Shown here piece after piece: positions 1 through 9,059 of a stretch of 27,571 nt of DNA. The DNA is from JAURVT01 sp049059935 (lineage in GTDB: Bacteria > Actinomycetota > Actinomycetes > Propionibacteriales > Nocardioidaceae). A model generated the notes under the pieces. The model worked only from the letters and a program-made list of their open reading frames with translations. It did no database searches and had not been told where the DNA came from. The stretch covers positions 1 to 27,571 of the forward strand of contig NZ_JBMGQR010000056.1 of assembly GCF_049059935.1 (NCBI RefSeq). Direction: 5' to 3'. The first letter of the stretch is position 1; every line of letters starts with the position of its first letter. The translations under genes and the position numbers were made by a program.

Positions 1-1
1 C

Positions 2-826
2 TACTCGGAGACCTCGTCGGAGAACGTCACCTACTTCGAGCTCACCTTCCGCGGGCACGGCCTGTCGCGCCGCGGACGGGAGGAAGACATCTTGTCCGAG
101 CTCGCACGCAAGGTGCCGAACATCCTGGGCCAGCTGCAAGCCGCCGGCGGCGGCGCGGTCGACATGGTCACGCCGGCCGACCTGTCCAAGATCGTGCGGA
201 TGGGCTACGACCCGGCCGCACAGCGCTGGCTCGACGCCGCCGAATTCGCCGGCGACCCCGCCCACGTCGAGTGGGACCAGGCCGGCCCCGTGGCCGACCA
301 GGCCGGCTGGGACCACTACCGACACGACTCGGGGATCTCTGTCACCTGGGAGATGACCACCCCACCCCGCTCGGCGATCAACGAGCTCGCCCTCACCGGC
401 CTCCTGGCCCCCGACGCCGACTTCACCCGCAAGCGCGTCGCCCTGATCTACCGCCCGCACTCGCCCGAGGAGTCCGCGAAGGTTTCCGAGGACGACTCCC
501 AGACCGCGAACTTCCTCGCCGGAAACACCAAGAAGCGCCCCACCGCGTCCGCGAAGGCGCAGATCCGGGCCACCGAGCAGGCCCGCGAGGAGGTCGCCTC
601 CGGCGCCGCCCTCGTCCGGTTCTCGATCATGGTCACCGCCACGGTCACCGACCCCGAGGACGTCATCCAGGCCGTCTCGACCGTGGAGTCCCGCGCCGGC
701 GCCGTCCCGCTGCGGCTGCGCCGCTGCTACGGCTCCCAGGCGGCCGCGTTCGCAGCCACGCTGCCGGTCGGATTCGTGCCGTGGGAGCACACCACCATCC
801 CGACCACCATGCGGAGCTACCTGTGA
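2..826 (+). CDS. SCO6880-like conjugation protein, C-terminal part (5' end outside window)
   Basis: The reading frame is open from the left edge, so this is the last roughly 274 residues of a larger protein and the first internal ATG is not a start. The text around the RRCYGSQAAAFAATLP segment, near the C-terminus, resembles the SCO6880 family encoded in actinobacterial type IV secretion/conjugation clusters next to VirB4-like ATPases. Family members are membrane-associated and their role is not established. The stop TGA overlaps the GTG start of the ATPase gene (GTGA), so the two are translationally coupled. Family assignment rests on recall of the family and on gene context, not on a search. 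Confidence 0.72.
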   Translation, partial: YSETSSENVTYFELTFRGHGLSRRGREEDILSELARKVPNILGQLQAAGGGAVDMVTPADLSKIVRMGYDPAAQRWLDAAEFAGDPAHVEWDQAGPVADQAGWDHYRHDSGISVTWEMTTPPRSAINELALTGLLAPDADFTRKRVALIYRPHSPEESAKVSEDDSQTANFLAGNTKKRPTASAKAQIRATEQAREEVASGAALVRFSIMVTATVTDPEDVIQAVSTVESRAGAVPLRLRRCYGSQAAAFAATLPVGFVPWEHTTIPTTMRSYL

Positions 827-2439
827 CCGCCCCTCCGCTGCGCGACCGGCTCACCCGCCGCAGCAAGATTGCTTTGCCGCCGATGCCGGCGCCGTCGACC
901 GCCCCGGTCCCGAGGGCGGCCAGGCCGCGTGACCGGGCGGGGTGGGCGATGGGGCCGCGTGGGTGGCGCGGCCCTGGCGGCGGCGCGTGGAACCTGCTTC
1001 CGGTCCCGGCTTCGTACCGCGGGACGTCGGTGCAGGTGTGCGGGCTGTGGCCGTTTGCCGGCGGCTCCGGCCGCCCGCTGGTCGGTGTCCCGGTCGGCCA
1101 CGACCTGACCACCGGCACCACCGTGTGCTGCGACCCGATCAACTTCTTCCGCCACGGCCTCATCTCCTCCCCCTCGATGCTCGTCCTCGGATTGCAGGGC
1201 CTGGGCAAGTCGTCGTGGACCGTGCGCCAGATCCTCGGCCTGGCCGACCAAGGCGTCGTCCCGCTCGTCCTGGGCGACATGAAGGCCGAGTACGTCGGCG
1301 TCATCCGCGCGATGGGCGGCCAGGTCATGCGTCTCGGTGAGGACCAGCGCCTCAACGTCCTCGACCCCGGCCAGATGGGCGCCGCCGCCGACCGCATCGG
1401 TGGCCAGGCCGGCGAGATCCTGCGCGAGCAGGCCCTGCAGCGCTCGGTCATGCTCGTCACCGCGCTGATTCAGATCGTCCGCCGATCGCCGCTGGCCGAC
1501 TGGGAGAACACCCTGGTCTCGCGCGGCGTCCGACAGCTCGTCAACAAGCACCGCGACTCCAATTCCCCGCCGCCGACCCTGCCCGAGCTCGCCGCCCTGA
1601 TGGTCGACCCCGACGACGCACTGATCCGCGCCGCGCTCGCGGGAAGCCGCGAGGAGTTCCTGTCCGCGACCAAGCCGCTCGCACGGTCCTTGGAGGCGCT
1701 CCTCGACGGTGCGATCGGGCGCACGTTCTCCGGGCAGACCACGACCCGCATCGACCTGGACTCGGTCGGTGTGGTCGTCGACGTGTCCGCGATCCGCCAA
1801 CACTCGGACGACGTGAAGGCCGCGATCATGCTCGCCACCTGGTCCGAGGGCTACGCCTCCGTGGAGGCCGCGAACGCGCTCGTCGAGGCCGGCAAAGCCC
1901 CGCAGAAGCACTACCTGATGGTGATGGACGAGATGTGGGAGATGCTGCGCATCGAGGGCGCCGGCCTGGTCGACAAGCTCGACGGCCTCACCCGACTGAA
2001 CCGCAACGACGGCGTCGGCAACATCTTCATCACCCACTCCCTCAAGGACATGGAGTCGATGGCCTCCGCGGCTGACGCCCGCAAAGCTCGCGGTTTCGCC
2101 GAACGCTCCTCGATCGTCGTCACCGCCGGCCTGGCGATGGAGGACCTGCGAGCCCTGTCGGAGGTCAAGCGGATGTCCGAGGTGGAGATGCGCGCCGTCG
2201 CCGCCTGGTCGACCACGACCGGGTGGAAGAAGCAGATGATCCGCGACCCGCACACCGGCGCCGAGCGTCCCGCTCCCCCACCGGGCGCCGGGAAGGTCCT
2301 GATCAAGGTCGGTGAAAGGGCCGGCATTCAGACCCAGGTCAAGCTCACCTCCGCCGAGCTGGCCCTGCACGACACCAACGCCCGCTGGGTCCGCCCCGCC
2401 ACGTTGTCGTCACCTGCACCAGAAACACTCGGTCCATGA
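823..2439 (+). CDS. VirB4/TraC-like conjugation ATPase
   Basis: A 538-residue protein if it starts at the GTG that overlaps the previous stop. The frame is open much further upstream, but that part only shadows the preceding gene. Walker A is GLQGLGKSS at about residues 113-121, and Walker B is LMVMDE at about 355-360. The region between and the THSLKDMESM segment after it fit the C-terminal motor half of VirB4-type ATPases. Such proteins energise assembly of and transport through the mating channel at the inner membrane. The N-terminus is short and rich in Pro and Arg, so the usual VirB4 N-terminal domain is absent or is supplied by the SCO6880-like partner. The stop overlaps the next start (ATGA). 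Confidence 0.85.
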   Translation: MTAPPLRDRLTRRSKIALPPMPAPSTAPVPRAARPRDRAGWAMGPRGWRGPGGGAWNLLPVPASYRGTSVQVCGLWPFAGGSGRPLVGVPVGHDLTTGTTVCCDPINFFRHGLISSPSMLVLGLQGLGKSSWTVRQILGLADQGVVPLVLGDMKAEYVGVIRAMGGQVMRLGEDQRLNVLDPGQMGAAADRIGGQAGEILREQALQRSVMLVTALIQIVRRSPLADWENTLVSRGVRQLVNKHRDSNSPPPTLPELAALMVDPDDALIRAALAGSREEFLSATKPLARSLEALLDGAIGRTFSGQTTTRIDLDSVGVVVDVSAIRQHSDDVKAAIMLATWSEGYASVEAANALVEAGKAPQKHYLMVMDEMWEMLRIEGAGLVDKLDGLTRLNRNDGVGNIFITHSLKDMESMASAADARKARGFAERSSIVVTAGLAMEDLRALSEVKRMSEVEMRAVAAWSTTTGWKKQMIRDPHTGAERPAPPPGAGKVLIKVGERAGIQTQVKLTSAELALHDTNARWVRPATLSSPAPETLGP

Positions 2440-2729
2440 CGACCAACCAGCACGTCACCTTCCTCGAAGCCGAAGCGACCTCCCTGCTGCGGCTGCTGGA
2501 GAAGGCCGCCAAGGCCTCACCGGACCACACCACCAAGGCCGACCGCCGGCGCTTGGTCAGCGGCTGGATCCTCAACACTGACCGCTTCACTCCCGCCGCA
2601 CTCCTCGACGCCGATGGCGCTGGCAGCTCCGCGGCTCACCTGACCGCACTGTGCACCAACGGCGACTACTCCCCCGCCCGCTGGCGCATCGCCCGTAAGC
2701 AGTTCACCGGCCGCCCCCGCACCACCTGA
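2436..2729 (+). CDS. Small conserved-context protein of the transfer operon, unknown function
   Basis: A 97-residue product whose ATG overlaps the ATPase stop by four bases, which is strong evidence for a real, coupled gene. It looks mostly helical at the N-terminus (LEAEATSLLRLLEKAAKAS), has no signal peptide or membrane segment, and ends in a basic tail. I do not recognise a family. Its place between the VirB4-like ATPase and the coupling protein suggests an accessory role in conjugation. A gap of 18 bp separates it from the next gene. Confidence 0.7.
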   Translation: MTTNQHVTFLEAEATSLLRLLEKAAKASPDHTTKADRRRLVSGWILNTDRFTPAALLDADGAGSSAAHLTALCTNGDYSPARWRIARKQFTGRPRTT

Positions 2730-2747
2730 CCCCACCCAGGAGCACTA

Positions 2748-4523
2748 ATGGTCCGATCGAACGCCAAGAACCCGGCCAACAACAACGACGATGCCTGGCT
2801 GATCTTCGGCGCGATCGGCGCCGGCCTCGGCGCCTGGGGACTGACCTACGGCGCACTCACCGTCGCCGGACAGGACCCGCCGGCGAACCCGGTGGATATC
2901 GTCCTCGGGCTGGCCACCGGTGACCTGGCGTGGAGCACCGCGGCGACCGTGACCGCGGTGACCATCGTGGTCGCCGGGTTGCTGCTCATCGCTCTTGGTG
3001 CCCTCGCGGTGGTGGCCGTGCGCGGCCGCCCGCTCGACGTCGACCGCGCGGCGCGGCACATGGCCAACCGCCGCGACATCGACGCCTACACCTACAAGCA
3101 GGTCGCCAAGAAGGCCCGCCGGCTGACCGCCGCCGGCCCATCCGGGGGCATCGGTCTGCCGCTGGGCTTTCACCTGCCGTCGAAGGCGAAGTTCTGGTCG
3201 AGCTGGCAGGACATGCTCGTGCTGGTGGCCGGTCCCCGGACGATGAAGTCGTCGTCGTACACGATCCCGCTCGCGCTGGCCGCTCCCGGCGCCTGCTTCA
3301 TCACCGAAAACAAGCGCGGCGTCCTGGACCACACCCGCGCCGCCCGTGCCGAGGTCGGCGAGGTGTGGGTATTCGACCCGCAGGGGGTGGCCGGTGAGCC
3401 GGTCAGCTGGTGGTGGAACCCGCTGACGTACGTCACCGATGAGTCCAAGGCCGAGAAGATGGCCGCCCAGATCGCCGAGTCCTCCCGCACCCCCGGCGGC
3501 AAGGGGGACCCGTACTTCGACGGCGAGGGCGTCAACCTGCTTCACCTGATGCTCCTGGCGGCCGCCACTGACCACCAACCCATCACCCAGATCTACACCT
3601 GGCTGTCACGCCCCGATGAGGACCGGCCCGCCGAGGTTCTGGCCGGCGCCGGGTACGACCTGCAGGCCGAATCGCTGCGCAGCCTGATTGCCACCACCTC
3701 CAAGCAGCGTGACGGCATCTATGGCACCGCACGTGCCCTAGTCGGGTTCTTGCGCAACCGTCAGATGATGGCCTGGGTGACCCCGCCGACCAGCGGCGGC
3801 GTCCGCGAGTTCGACCCGCACGCCTACGTCCGCTCCACCGACACCCTCTACGCGCTGTCCAACGACGGCCGCACCTCGGCCGGGCCGCTCGTCGGCGCAC
3901 TCACACTCGCGGTGTTCGAGGCCGCCGAGACCTACGCCGCCACCTGTCCCGGTGACCGGCTCCCTACTCCCCTGGTCGGGCTGCTCGACGAGGCCGCCAA
4001 CGTGTGCCGGTTCAAAGACCTGGACTCCAAGTACTCCTACTACGGCTCGCGCGGGATCGTGCTGATGACCGTCCTGCAGTCACCGGACCAGGCCGAGGAG
4101 ATCTGGGGCAAGCACGGCTGGAACAAGCTCTGGTCAGCTGCCAACGTCAAGATCTACGGCGGCGGCGTCTCCAACACTGACTTCCTACGCCAGGTCTCAG
4201 ACCTGATCGGCACCTACGACCACCACACCGGCTCCACCTCCACCGGCCGCGGCGGCAGATCGCGCTCACGCTCGGTCACCGAGCGACCCATCCTCAGCGT
4301 CTCCGAGCTGGGCGCCATGCCCACCGGCCGCGCCGTCATCCTGGCCAACGGCACCCGACCCGCGCTGGTCAAGGTGGTGCCCTGGTTCGCCCAAGACAAG
4401 AAGACCCAGGCCACCATCAACGCCTCCCTGGCCGAACACGACCGCCACACCGAGCCCGCACCCGCCGTCGCTTCCACCACTGTTGGTGGGTCCCCGTGGA
4501 ACGTGGGACCGATCGAACGATGA
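2748..4523 (+). CDS. VirD4/TraG-type conjugative coupling protein
   Basis: A 591-residue protein with an AGGAG ribosome site just upstream of the ATG. Two membrane segments lie near the N-terminus (about residues 17-40 and 64-92), followed by a cytoplasmic ATPase domain, which is the usual VirD4 layout. The nucleotide loop is AGPRTMKSSS at about 161-170, where Met replaces the glycine normally preceding the lysine. Walker B is LVGLLDEA with D414-E415. The YYGSRGIVLMTVLQSPDQAEEIWG segment, split by a helix, matches the TraG/TraM-recognition region. Coupling proteins hand the relaxase-DNA complex to the secretion channel. A Ser/Arg/Gly-rich linker follows near residue 500. Confidence 0.88.
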   Translation: MVRSNAKNPANNNDDAWLIFGAIGAGLGAWGLTYGALTVAGQDPPANPVDIVLGLATGDLAWSTAATVTAVTIVVAGLLLIALGALAVVAVRGRPLDVDRAARHMANRRDIDAYTYKQVAKKARRLTAAGPSGGIGLPLGFHLPSKAKFWSSWQDMLVLVAGPRTMKSSSYTIPLALAAPGACFITENKRGVLDHTRAARAEVGEVWVFDPQGVAGEPVSWWWNPLTYVTDESKAEKMAAQIAESSRTPGGKGDPYFDGEGVNLLHLMLLAAATDHQPITQIYTWLSRPDEDRPAEVLAGAGYDLQAESLRSLIATTSKQRDGIYGTARALVGFLRNRQMMAWVTPPTSGGVREFDPHAYVRSTDTLYALSNDGRTSAGPLVGALTLAVFEAAETYAATCPGDRLPTPLVGLLDEAANVCRFKDLDSKYSYYGSRGIVLMTVLQSPDQAEEIWGKHGWNKLWSAANVKIYGGGVSNTDFLRQVSDLIGTYDHHTGSTSTGRGGRSRSRSVTERPILSVSELGAMPTGRAVILANGTRPALVKVVPWFAQDKKTQATINASLAEHDRHTEPAPAVASTTVGGSPWNVGPIER

Positions 4524-4951
4524 CCGCCTTCAGCATCGACAGCGACGACGACCTGCTCGGCGACAACCCAACGGACGTCACCACCCCCCAGGCCCGGCCC
4601 CAGGCCCCGACGCAAAACCACTTTCCCGACGTGACCGCGTTCGTCGAGGTGTACCTCTCGCAGGTGTACGCCCGACACCACCACGCCACCACACCATTCA
4701 AGTGGTGCCCCTGGTGGCACCGCCACCCCGAGGCCTACTCCCGACTTACCGCGCTATGGCAGGCGTTCGAAGCCCTGCGCCTGGACCCCGGCGTCGGCGG
4801 TGCCACCTGGTGGACCACCTACGCCGACCCGATCATGACCGAGCTCACCAGCCCCACCGGCCCGTTTCACGCCTGCTCGACCGAGAAGCACACCGCCAGC
4901 AAGGCACTGCCGACAGTCGCCGCGAACACGAAGACACCTGCAGGTCGCTAA
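4520..4951 (+). CDS. DUF4913 family protein
   Basis: A 143-residue protein. I choose the ATG that overlaps the coupling-protein stop (ATGA) rather than an in-frame ATG 24 bp further upstream inside that gene. An acidic N-terminal tail of about 35 residues precedes a compact domain with many Trp and His residues (KWCPWWHRHPEAYSRLTALW, then WWTTYADP, then GPFHAC). This is the pattern I associate with DUF4913, a domain of unknown function common on actinobacterial plasmids and integrative elements. It is the last gene of the visible transfer operon and converges with the restriction-type locus. Confidence 0.75.
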   Translation: MTAFSIDSDDDLLGDNPTDVTTPQARPQAPTQNHFPDVTAFVEVYLSQVYARHHHATTPFKWCPWWHRHPEAYSRLTALWQAFEALRLDPGVGGATWWTTYADPIMTELTSPTGPFHACSTEKHTASKALPTVAANTKTPAGR

Positions 4952-4968
4952 GCACGACGCTGGGCCGA

Positions 4969-4992
4969 CCGCAGCGAGATCCGCGCCTGCGG
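4969..4992. terminator. Hairpin between convergent genes
   Basis: CCGCAG and CTGCGG form a 6-bp stem with a 12-nt loop in the 48-bp gap between the DUF4913 gene (+) and the DUF5655 gene (-). There is no T-run on either side, so this is a plausible but weak bidirectional terminator. Confidence 0.35.
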
Positions 4993-4999
4993 CTGACAG

Positions 5000-5503
5000 T
5001 CAAGTGGTGCCGGTCGGCCTTTTCTGGTTGCGAATCTCGGGCTTGAGCCACTCGCCCATGTGCGCGACGAACTGGTCAACGGCAGTTCCCGTCGCCAGCG
5101 ACACGCGGAGATCGCCCACGCCGTGATGACCCCTGCCGCGCAAATCCGCAGCGTTCGGCAAATTGGTGAAGTCGTCGGGGTCGACCGGCAAGAACACCTC
5201 AAGTCGAGACTTGTTGCGAACGACACTCAGGAATATCTGCGAGCGCTCCCCAGCGGTCGTCAACGACGATCCCTCACGGCGATAACCGACGAATTTACTT
5301 CGTGAGACATAGTGAAGCCCGGGGTTGCGCAGCCGGACTGCGTGGTCGAGCCGCAGCGTCAGTTTCGCGGTCTCCGCATCCATATCTTTGGTGAGGTTGA
5401 GGATCGCTCCGTCCTCCACATGTAGGACCTGCGAGAGCAGCACATCAACAGTCACGTGCGCGAGCGTGGCTGCCTCCTCGAGGAACTCTTGTAGGTCTGC
5501 CAT
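5000..5503 (-). CDS. DUF5655 domain protein, partner of the methylase fusion
   Basis: A 167-residue product starting at MADLQEF. This ATG lies one base beyond the methylase stop codon, so I prefer it to the longer frame that runs into the methylase gene. Residues 1-70 are helical and acidic. Residues about 75-165 (HYVSRSKFVGYRREG, then FLSVVRNKSRLEVFLPVDP, then GHHGVGDLRVSL) match my memory of the DUF5655 fold, which is often found attached to or beside type I-like restriction proteins. It presumably acts with the upstream RMS-type protein, but the biochemical role of the domain is not known to me. The two genes form one operon. Confidence 0.75.
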   Translation of the reverse strand: MADLQEFLEEAATLAHVTVDVLLSQVLHVEDGAILNLTKDMDAETAKLTLRLDHAVRLRNPGLHYVSRSKFVGYRREGSSLTTAGERSQIFLSVVRNKSRLEVFLPVDPDDFTNLPNAADLRGRGHHGVGDLRVSLATGTAVDQFVAHMGEWLKPEIRNQKRPTGTT

Positions 5504-5504
5504 G

Positions 5505-8201
5505 TCACCGCGGCGGCTTGAACGCCGCGATGATCGAGCGGGAACGAGCACTGTCGAGCAGCATCTCGTTCGAGGCCGTGAGGTTGGCCTCCACGCGGAG
5601 TTGGCGCATGTCTTCTTCGGCCTGATTGGCGCGCTTGACTGCGTCGTCGATCCGGTCGCGTACCGCCTCGTCGGGAACAGGGAGCCGCAACTTCTTGAGC
5701 TCGGCCCACCGCACACGTGTGCGTCCGATGCCGGTAGCGAGCAGAAGCATCTCCGCGCGTGCCTCATTGGAACGGACGAGGGCCCAGAGGACGTTGGCGC
5801 TTACGTCGCCGCGAGGACGACAGACGGTGTACTCACTTGTAACCACCAAACCGTCGAGTTCCTCCGGGATTACTGCGACGGCGCCGTGGATGGCGTTGAT
5901 GTGGCTGAACACGAAGTCGCCCGTGCGCACGCGCGTGAGGGTCTGCTTCGCAATGTCCGACGTAGACACTTCCTCACCTGCCTCGCAGGAACCGTCATAG
6001 CGGACCCGCAGGTAGGTGACTAGCTCGTCGGTCTCTGACGTGTCGACCTCACGCTCGGCCCGGTCGTCGTCGCTCGTCGCTAGTTGCAACAGCTCGCCGA
6101 GGGGCTGGATAGCAAAACTGGCAGCCTGCCAGTCCGTGACGCGCGCCTCGGCCTCGGGGAGGCACGCCTTGACGTCGAGACGGTCAGTAATCGTCGAAGC
6201 GCTCACCGTCCAAACCGCAGCCTCCGGACGGCCCACCTGGAAGCTCCGGTAAAGCGCCGTGACGGTCTCAATCTCAACTCGCGCATGCTCGCGATTCTCG
6301 GCGTCGATCGGGAGGATGCGGGCACGAGACGGGTCGTCGATACCAACGAAGGAGCAGTAGTACATGAAGACGTCCGGCTGAACCTCATCCTCGTCCGACT
6401 TCTTCTCGAGCACGATGAGTGAAGTTTTGACACGCGCCTGCGAACGCTGGAACGCGTCACCCGGCAGTGAAACGACCGCCCGGACAATGAAGTTCTTCCG
6501 GATCCAGTCGCGGACCTTTTTGTGGCGCGGCGCACCAAGGATGCTGTCGTCGACGACGGTGACCAAACGACCACGAGGACTCAGCAGGTCGTGGTATCGC
6601 TCGAAGAACATCACCATCGAGTTCATCGACTTGAGGGGCCGATGAGCGCCGCCGCTGCTGTCATACGACAGAACGTACTTCTCGAGGAGCTCAGCGTCTC
6701 TCTCCTCCTCCCTCGTGTACTCCTTTGCAAATGGCGGATTGGTCAGCGCCACGTCAGCGATGCCCAGGGCCGAAGCGCCGCCGGCGGCCTTGCGTGAGTC
6801 CGCGACTCTGTCGCGAAACTCGGCTTTCTCCTTGGCGACCTCGGGTTCGTCAGTCGGGCTGACTACGACGTCCTTATCGAGCGAGTCGAGCTGATAAACG
6901 CTCGTTCCGCCGTCGCCGTGGAGGTACATGTTGATCCGCGCGATGCGGGCTAGCGCGGGGTCACGAGCGACGTCTACGCCAATTAGAGACCTCTCAGCGA
7001 CTTGCATCCGCAGCTGTTCGCGCCGCTTGTTCGAGAGCGAGGTGTTCGCGTCGAGCTTGGCCCACATGTCGGCCAGGGCCTCGATGAGGAAGCCACCAGT
7101 GCCGCAACAGGCGTCAATGACCCGGTCGACGTGCTGGTCGTCGGCGCGCAACTGGGCCAGCCCAGTCGCCAGCTTCACCACGCTCCGCGGGGTGAAGTAC
7201 TGCCCTAGCGCCTTACCTCGCAGCGTTGAGTTAAGAAACGTTTCGAACATTCGGCCGTTCAGATCAGCATCGATGCTGATGAGGTCGACGTTTTCTAACC
7301 GCTCCACCAGCGCACGCAGCGTGTCGGGGGACAGCAGCAGGCGCTCGCCCTTGGGGAAGATGCGCTTCTTGCGGCCGTGAGTGATCGCAACCTCGAACTC
7401 GCTCAGCAATTTCTGGAAAAGGATCGAGTCGAGCGGACTGGACGTGTCAGCTTCGCGTGATTTGATCCACGCGCTGGAGAACTTGACGGCCTCAGCCGAA
7501 ACCACGGTTGAGTGATCGTCTAGGACGCGTGCGGTTGGGTCGGCGTGCGCCTCACGGTCGGAGTGCAACTTCAAAAAGATGACCTTCACGAACTCCATGA
7601 AGGCTGCGTTGTAGCTCAGATTGTCGCGTCTGTAGATGAGACGGTGGGCCCATGCGAAGTCGGAGTTGAGATCCGAGACCGAGCGGCGTCGAAGCACGTG
7701 CTCCCCTTTGGCGGCGGGGGTAGTCGCTCGGACCGGCTTGAACGCTTGCGGCGAGAGAAGCAACCGGATGGTGGCGTAGTTCTGGTTGCCGTCCACGAAG
7801 TCACCGAACGACGCCTCAACGATGGGGGTCGAGTCGTCCCAGCGGTACACACGAGTGGTGACGCCGTTGGTGAGCATGAAGAATTGGACGGGGTTGTCGG
7901 GCTGCGCGCTGTTCAGCGCCAAGCAGTAGCTCTGCGACTGGCCCACCCAGTCGTCAAGGTCTTCCTCTACCCCCTTGGCCTCGCAGATCCACCGGACTTT
8001 CGCGCCCACGGTGACTGCGTAGTCAGGGCGCCACAGCTCATGCTTGCGGCCCTTGTTGACCTTCAGCTCGGCAATGGTTGCTTTTGGTCGGATCTGCGAA
8101 TCTTTGTATCCCAGATCCTTCAACACACGCGCCACGAAGAACTGCTCAACGGTGGCTTCGTTGCCAAGGTCTGCCAAGGCCCCGAACTTGCTGTCCGTCA
8201 T
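5505..8201 (-). CDS. Single-chain restriction-modification-specificity-type protein (HsdR_N + HsdM + TRD)
   Basis: An 898-residue protein. The N-terminus (about 1-160) resembles type I HsdR N-terminal nuclease domains: RPD at 58-60 and CEAKG with E74 and K76 give a D-x13-E-x-K arrangement. The middle is an N6-adenine methylase: GQYFTPRSVVKLA at about 323-335, the SAM-binding DACCGTGG at 353-360 and the catalytic NPPF at 478-481, followed by the HsdM-like VVSLPGDAFQ segment. The last roughly 220 residues look like a target-recognition (HsdS-like) region with helical spacers. No DEAD/translocase domain is present, so it is closer to a type IIG-like or modification-linked nuclease than to a classic type I complex. 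By eye its base composition is less GC-rich than the neighbouring transfer genes, which fits acquired cargo. Confidence 0.83.
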   Translation of the reverse strand: MTDSKFGALADLGNEATVEQFFVARVLKDLGYKDSQIRPKATIAELKVNKGRKHELWRPDYAVTVGAKVRWICEAKGVEEDLDDWVGQSQSYCLALNSAQPDNPVQFFMLTNGVTTRVYRWDDSTPIVEASFGDFVDGNQNYATIRLLLSPQAFKPVRATTPAAKGEHVLRRRSVSDLNSDFAWAHRLIYRRDNLSYNAAFMEFVKVIFLKLHSDREAHADPTARVLDDHSTVVSAEAVKFSSAWIKSREADTSSPLDSILFQKLLSEFEVAITHGRKKRIFPKGERLLLSPDTLRALVERLENVDLISIDADLNGRMFETFLNSTLRGKALGQYFTPRSVVKLATGLAQLRADDQHVDRVIDACCGTGGFLIEALADMWAKLDANTSLSNKRREQLRMQVAERSLIGVDVARDPALARIARINMYLHGDGGTSVYQLDSLDKDVVVSPTDEPEVAKEKAEFRDRVADSRKAAGGASALGIADVALTNPPFAKEYTREEERDAELLEKYVLSYDSSGGAHRPLKSMNSMVMFFERYHDLLSPRGRLVTVVDDSILGAPRHKKVRDWIRKNFIVRAVVSLPGDAFQRSQARVKTSLIVLEKKSDEDEVQPDVFMYYCSFVGIDDPSRARILPIDAENREHARVEIETVTALYRSFQVGRPEAAVWTVSASTITDRLDVKACLPEAEARVTDWQAASFAIQPLGELLQLATSDDDRAEREVDTSETDELVTYLRVRYDGSCEAGEEVSTSDIAKQTLTRVRTGDFVFSHINAIHGAVAVIPEELDGLVVTSEYTVCRPRGDVSANVLWALVRSNEARAEMLLLATGIGRTRVRWAELKKLRLPVPDEAVRDRIDDAVKRANQAEEDMRQLRVEANLTASNEMLLDSARSRSIIAAFKPPR

Positions 8202-8233
8202 AGGATCGTCACCGGCGTGACGGTAGCATCAAA

Positions 8234-8247
8234 ACCAGGTCCCTGGT
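8234..8247. promoter_or_regulatory. 14-bp palindrome upstream of the methylase gene
   Basis: ACCAGGTCCCTGGT is an inverted repeat with 6-bp arms, centred about 40 bp before the methylase ATG. It could be an operator for autoregulation of the locus or a small hairpin terminating the mobilisation operon that reads toward it. No C-protein gene is visible nearby. Confidence 0.35.
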
Positions 8248-8336
8248 GAAGCGTCGGTGCGGTCTCTGTCTGATCCCCGCAGGAACGGCTCGAAGGTCCG
8301 GTAGAAGAGTTCGGCGTTGCACTCGACAAGAGCTCT

Positions 8337-9047
8337 CTATCGACCGAGATCCGACGCCTTGATCCTTGCCCCGGCCCTCGGCGCCGGCTTGGTCTTTCCT
8401 TCTCTAACGTGCGTGCCGGCCGCTAGTGCCGGATTGGTGCCGTTGAGGTGGTCTGCGACTTTCATGGCGTTCCGGGTTTCGGCCGGGAGATCGGATCGGT
8501 CGAGCTGCTCCTCGCGTGCGCGGCGGGCGGCGTCGGTGTCGTACTCCATGCCGTCGGCGACGCCGGGCACGGCCTGGGCGTTGGCGTCGTCATCACGGTC
8601 AAGGTCCTCGTCGACGCCGCGGGTGCGCTGCACGCGCATCTCACCGAGCTCGGCTGCCAGGTCCCGGTCACCCAGACGGGCTGCGACGTCATCGAGATCG
8701 ATGCCGTACTCGGTCCACACGTTCTGGGTGATCTGGTCGGCGTGGGGTCCGAACCGCTGGGGCTCGAGGTCTTTCCATTCCTGGGCCCCGCGCCATGCGT
8801 TGACGACGACGTCTTGGGTTTGGAGTCGCACAAACTCCGGGTCGGCGGCCTGGCGGTAGAACTCTTCGGCCACCGAGGCTTGCGCGTCGTATCGTCGGCA
8901 CGCTTCATCGCTGGCCTGGCGGTCCTGGTGGGCTTGTCGGACGGCTCGGTCTTGCGACGAGCGCAGCAGCACCTCCGCAGCTCGGGCGGCGCTGGTCAGC
9001 GTCATCACCGTGGCGCCCTGGACCTCGTCCACTACGTCCTCAGCCAT
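8337..9047 (-). CDS. Relaxase-operon protein, predicted coiled-coil, unknown function
   Basis: A 236-residue hydrophilic protein preceded by an AGGGG ribosome site and 12 bp from the relaxase stop, so it is the third gene of the mobilisation operon. The first roughly 110 residues (SSQDRAVRQAHQDRQASDEA and onward) are rich in Ala, Gln, Arg and Glu and likely form long helices. The remainder is acidic and then basic, ending in a Lys/Arg/Pro tail. There is no membrane segment, signal peptide or catalytic motif. A relaxosome accessory or a transferred substrate protein would fit the position, but this is inference only. Confidence 0.78.
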   Translation of the reverse strand: MAEDVVDEVQGATVMTLTSAARAAEVLLRSSQDRAVRQAHQDRQASDEACRRYDAQASVAEEFYRQAADPEFVRLQTQDVVVNAWRGAQEWKDLEPQRFGPHADQITQNVWTEYGIDLDDVAARLGDRDLAAELGEMRVQRTRGVDEDLDRDDDANAQAVPGVADGMEYDTDAARRAREEQLDRSDLPAETRNAMKVADHLNGTNPALAAGTHVREGKTKPAPRAGARIKASDLGR

Positions 9048-9059
9048 CAGATGTTCCCC

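Noticed and set aside
271..822. N-terminal extension of the VirB4-like ATPase frame
   Set aside because: It overlaps the SCO6880-like gene in another frame, is Arg/Pro-rich shadow sequence, and a GTG at 823 overlaps the upstream stop.
817..2370. 517-codon minus-strand frame opposite the ATPase gene
   Set aside because: Long antisense frame caused by high GC. The product is Gly/Arg/Val/His-rich with no motif, while the plus strand encodes clear Walker motifs.
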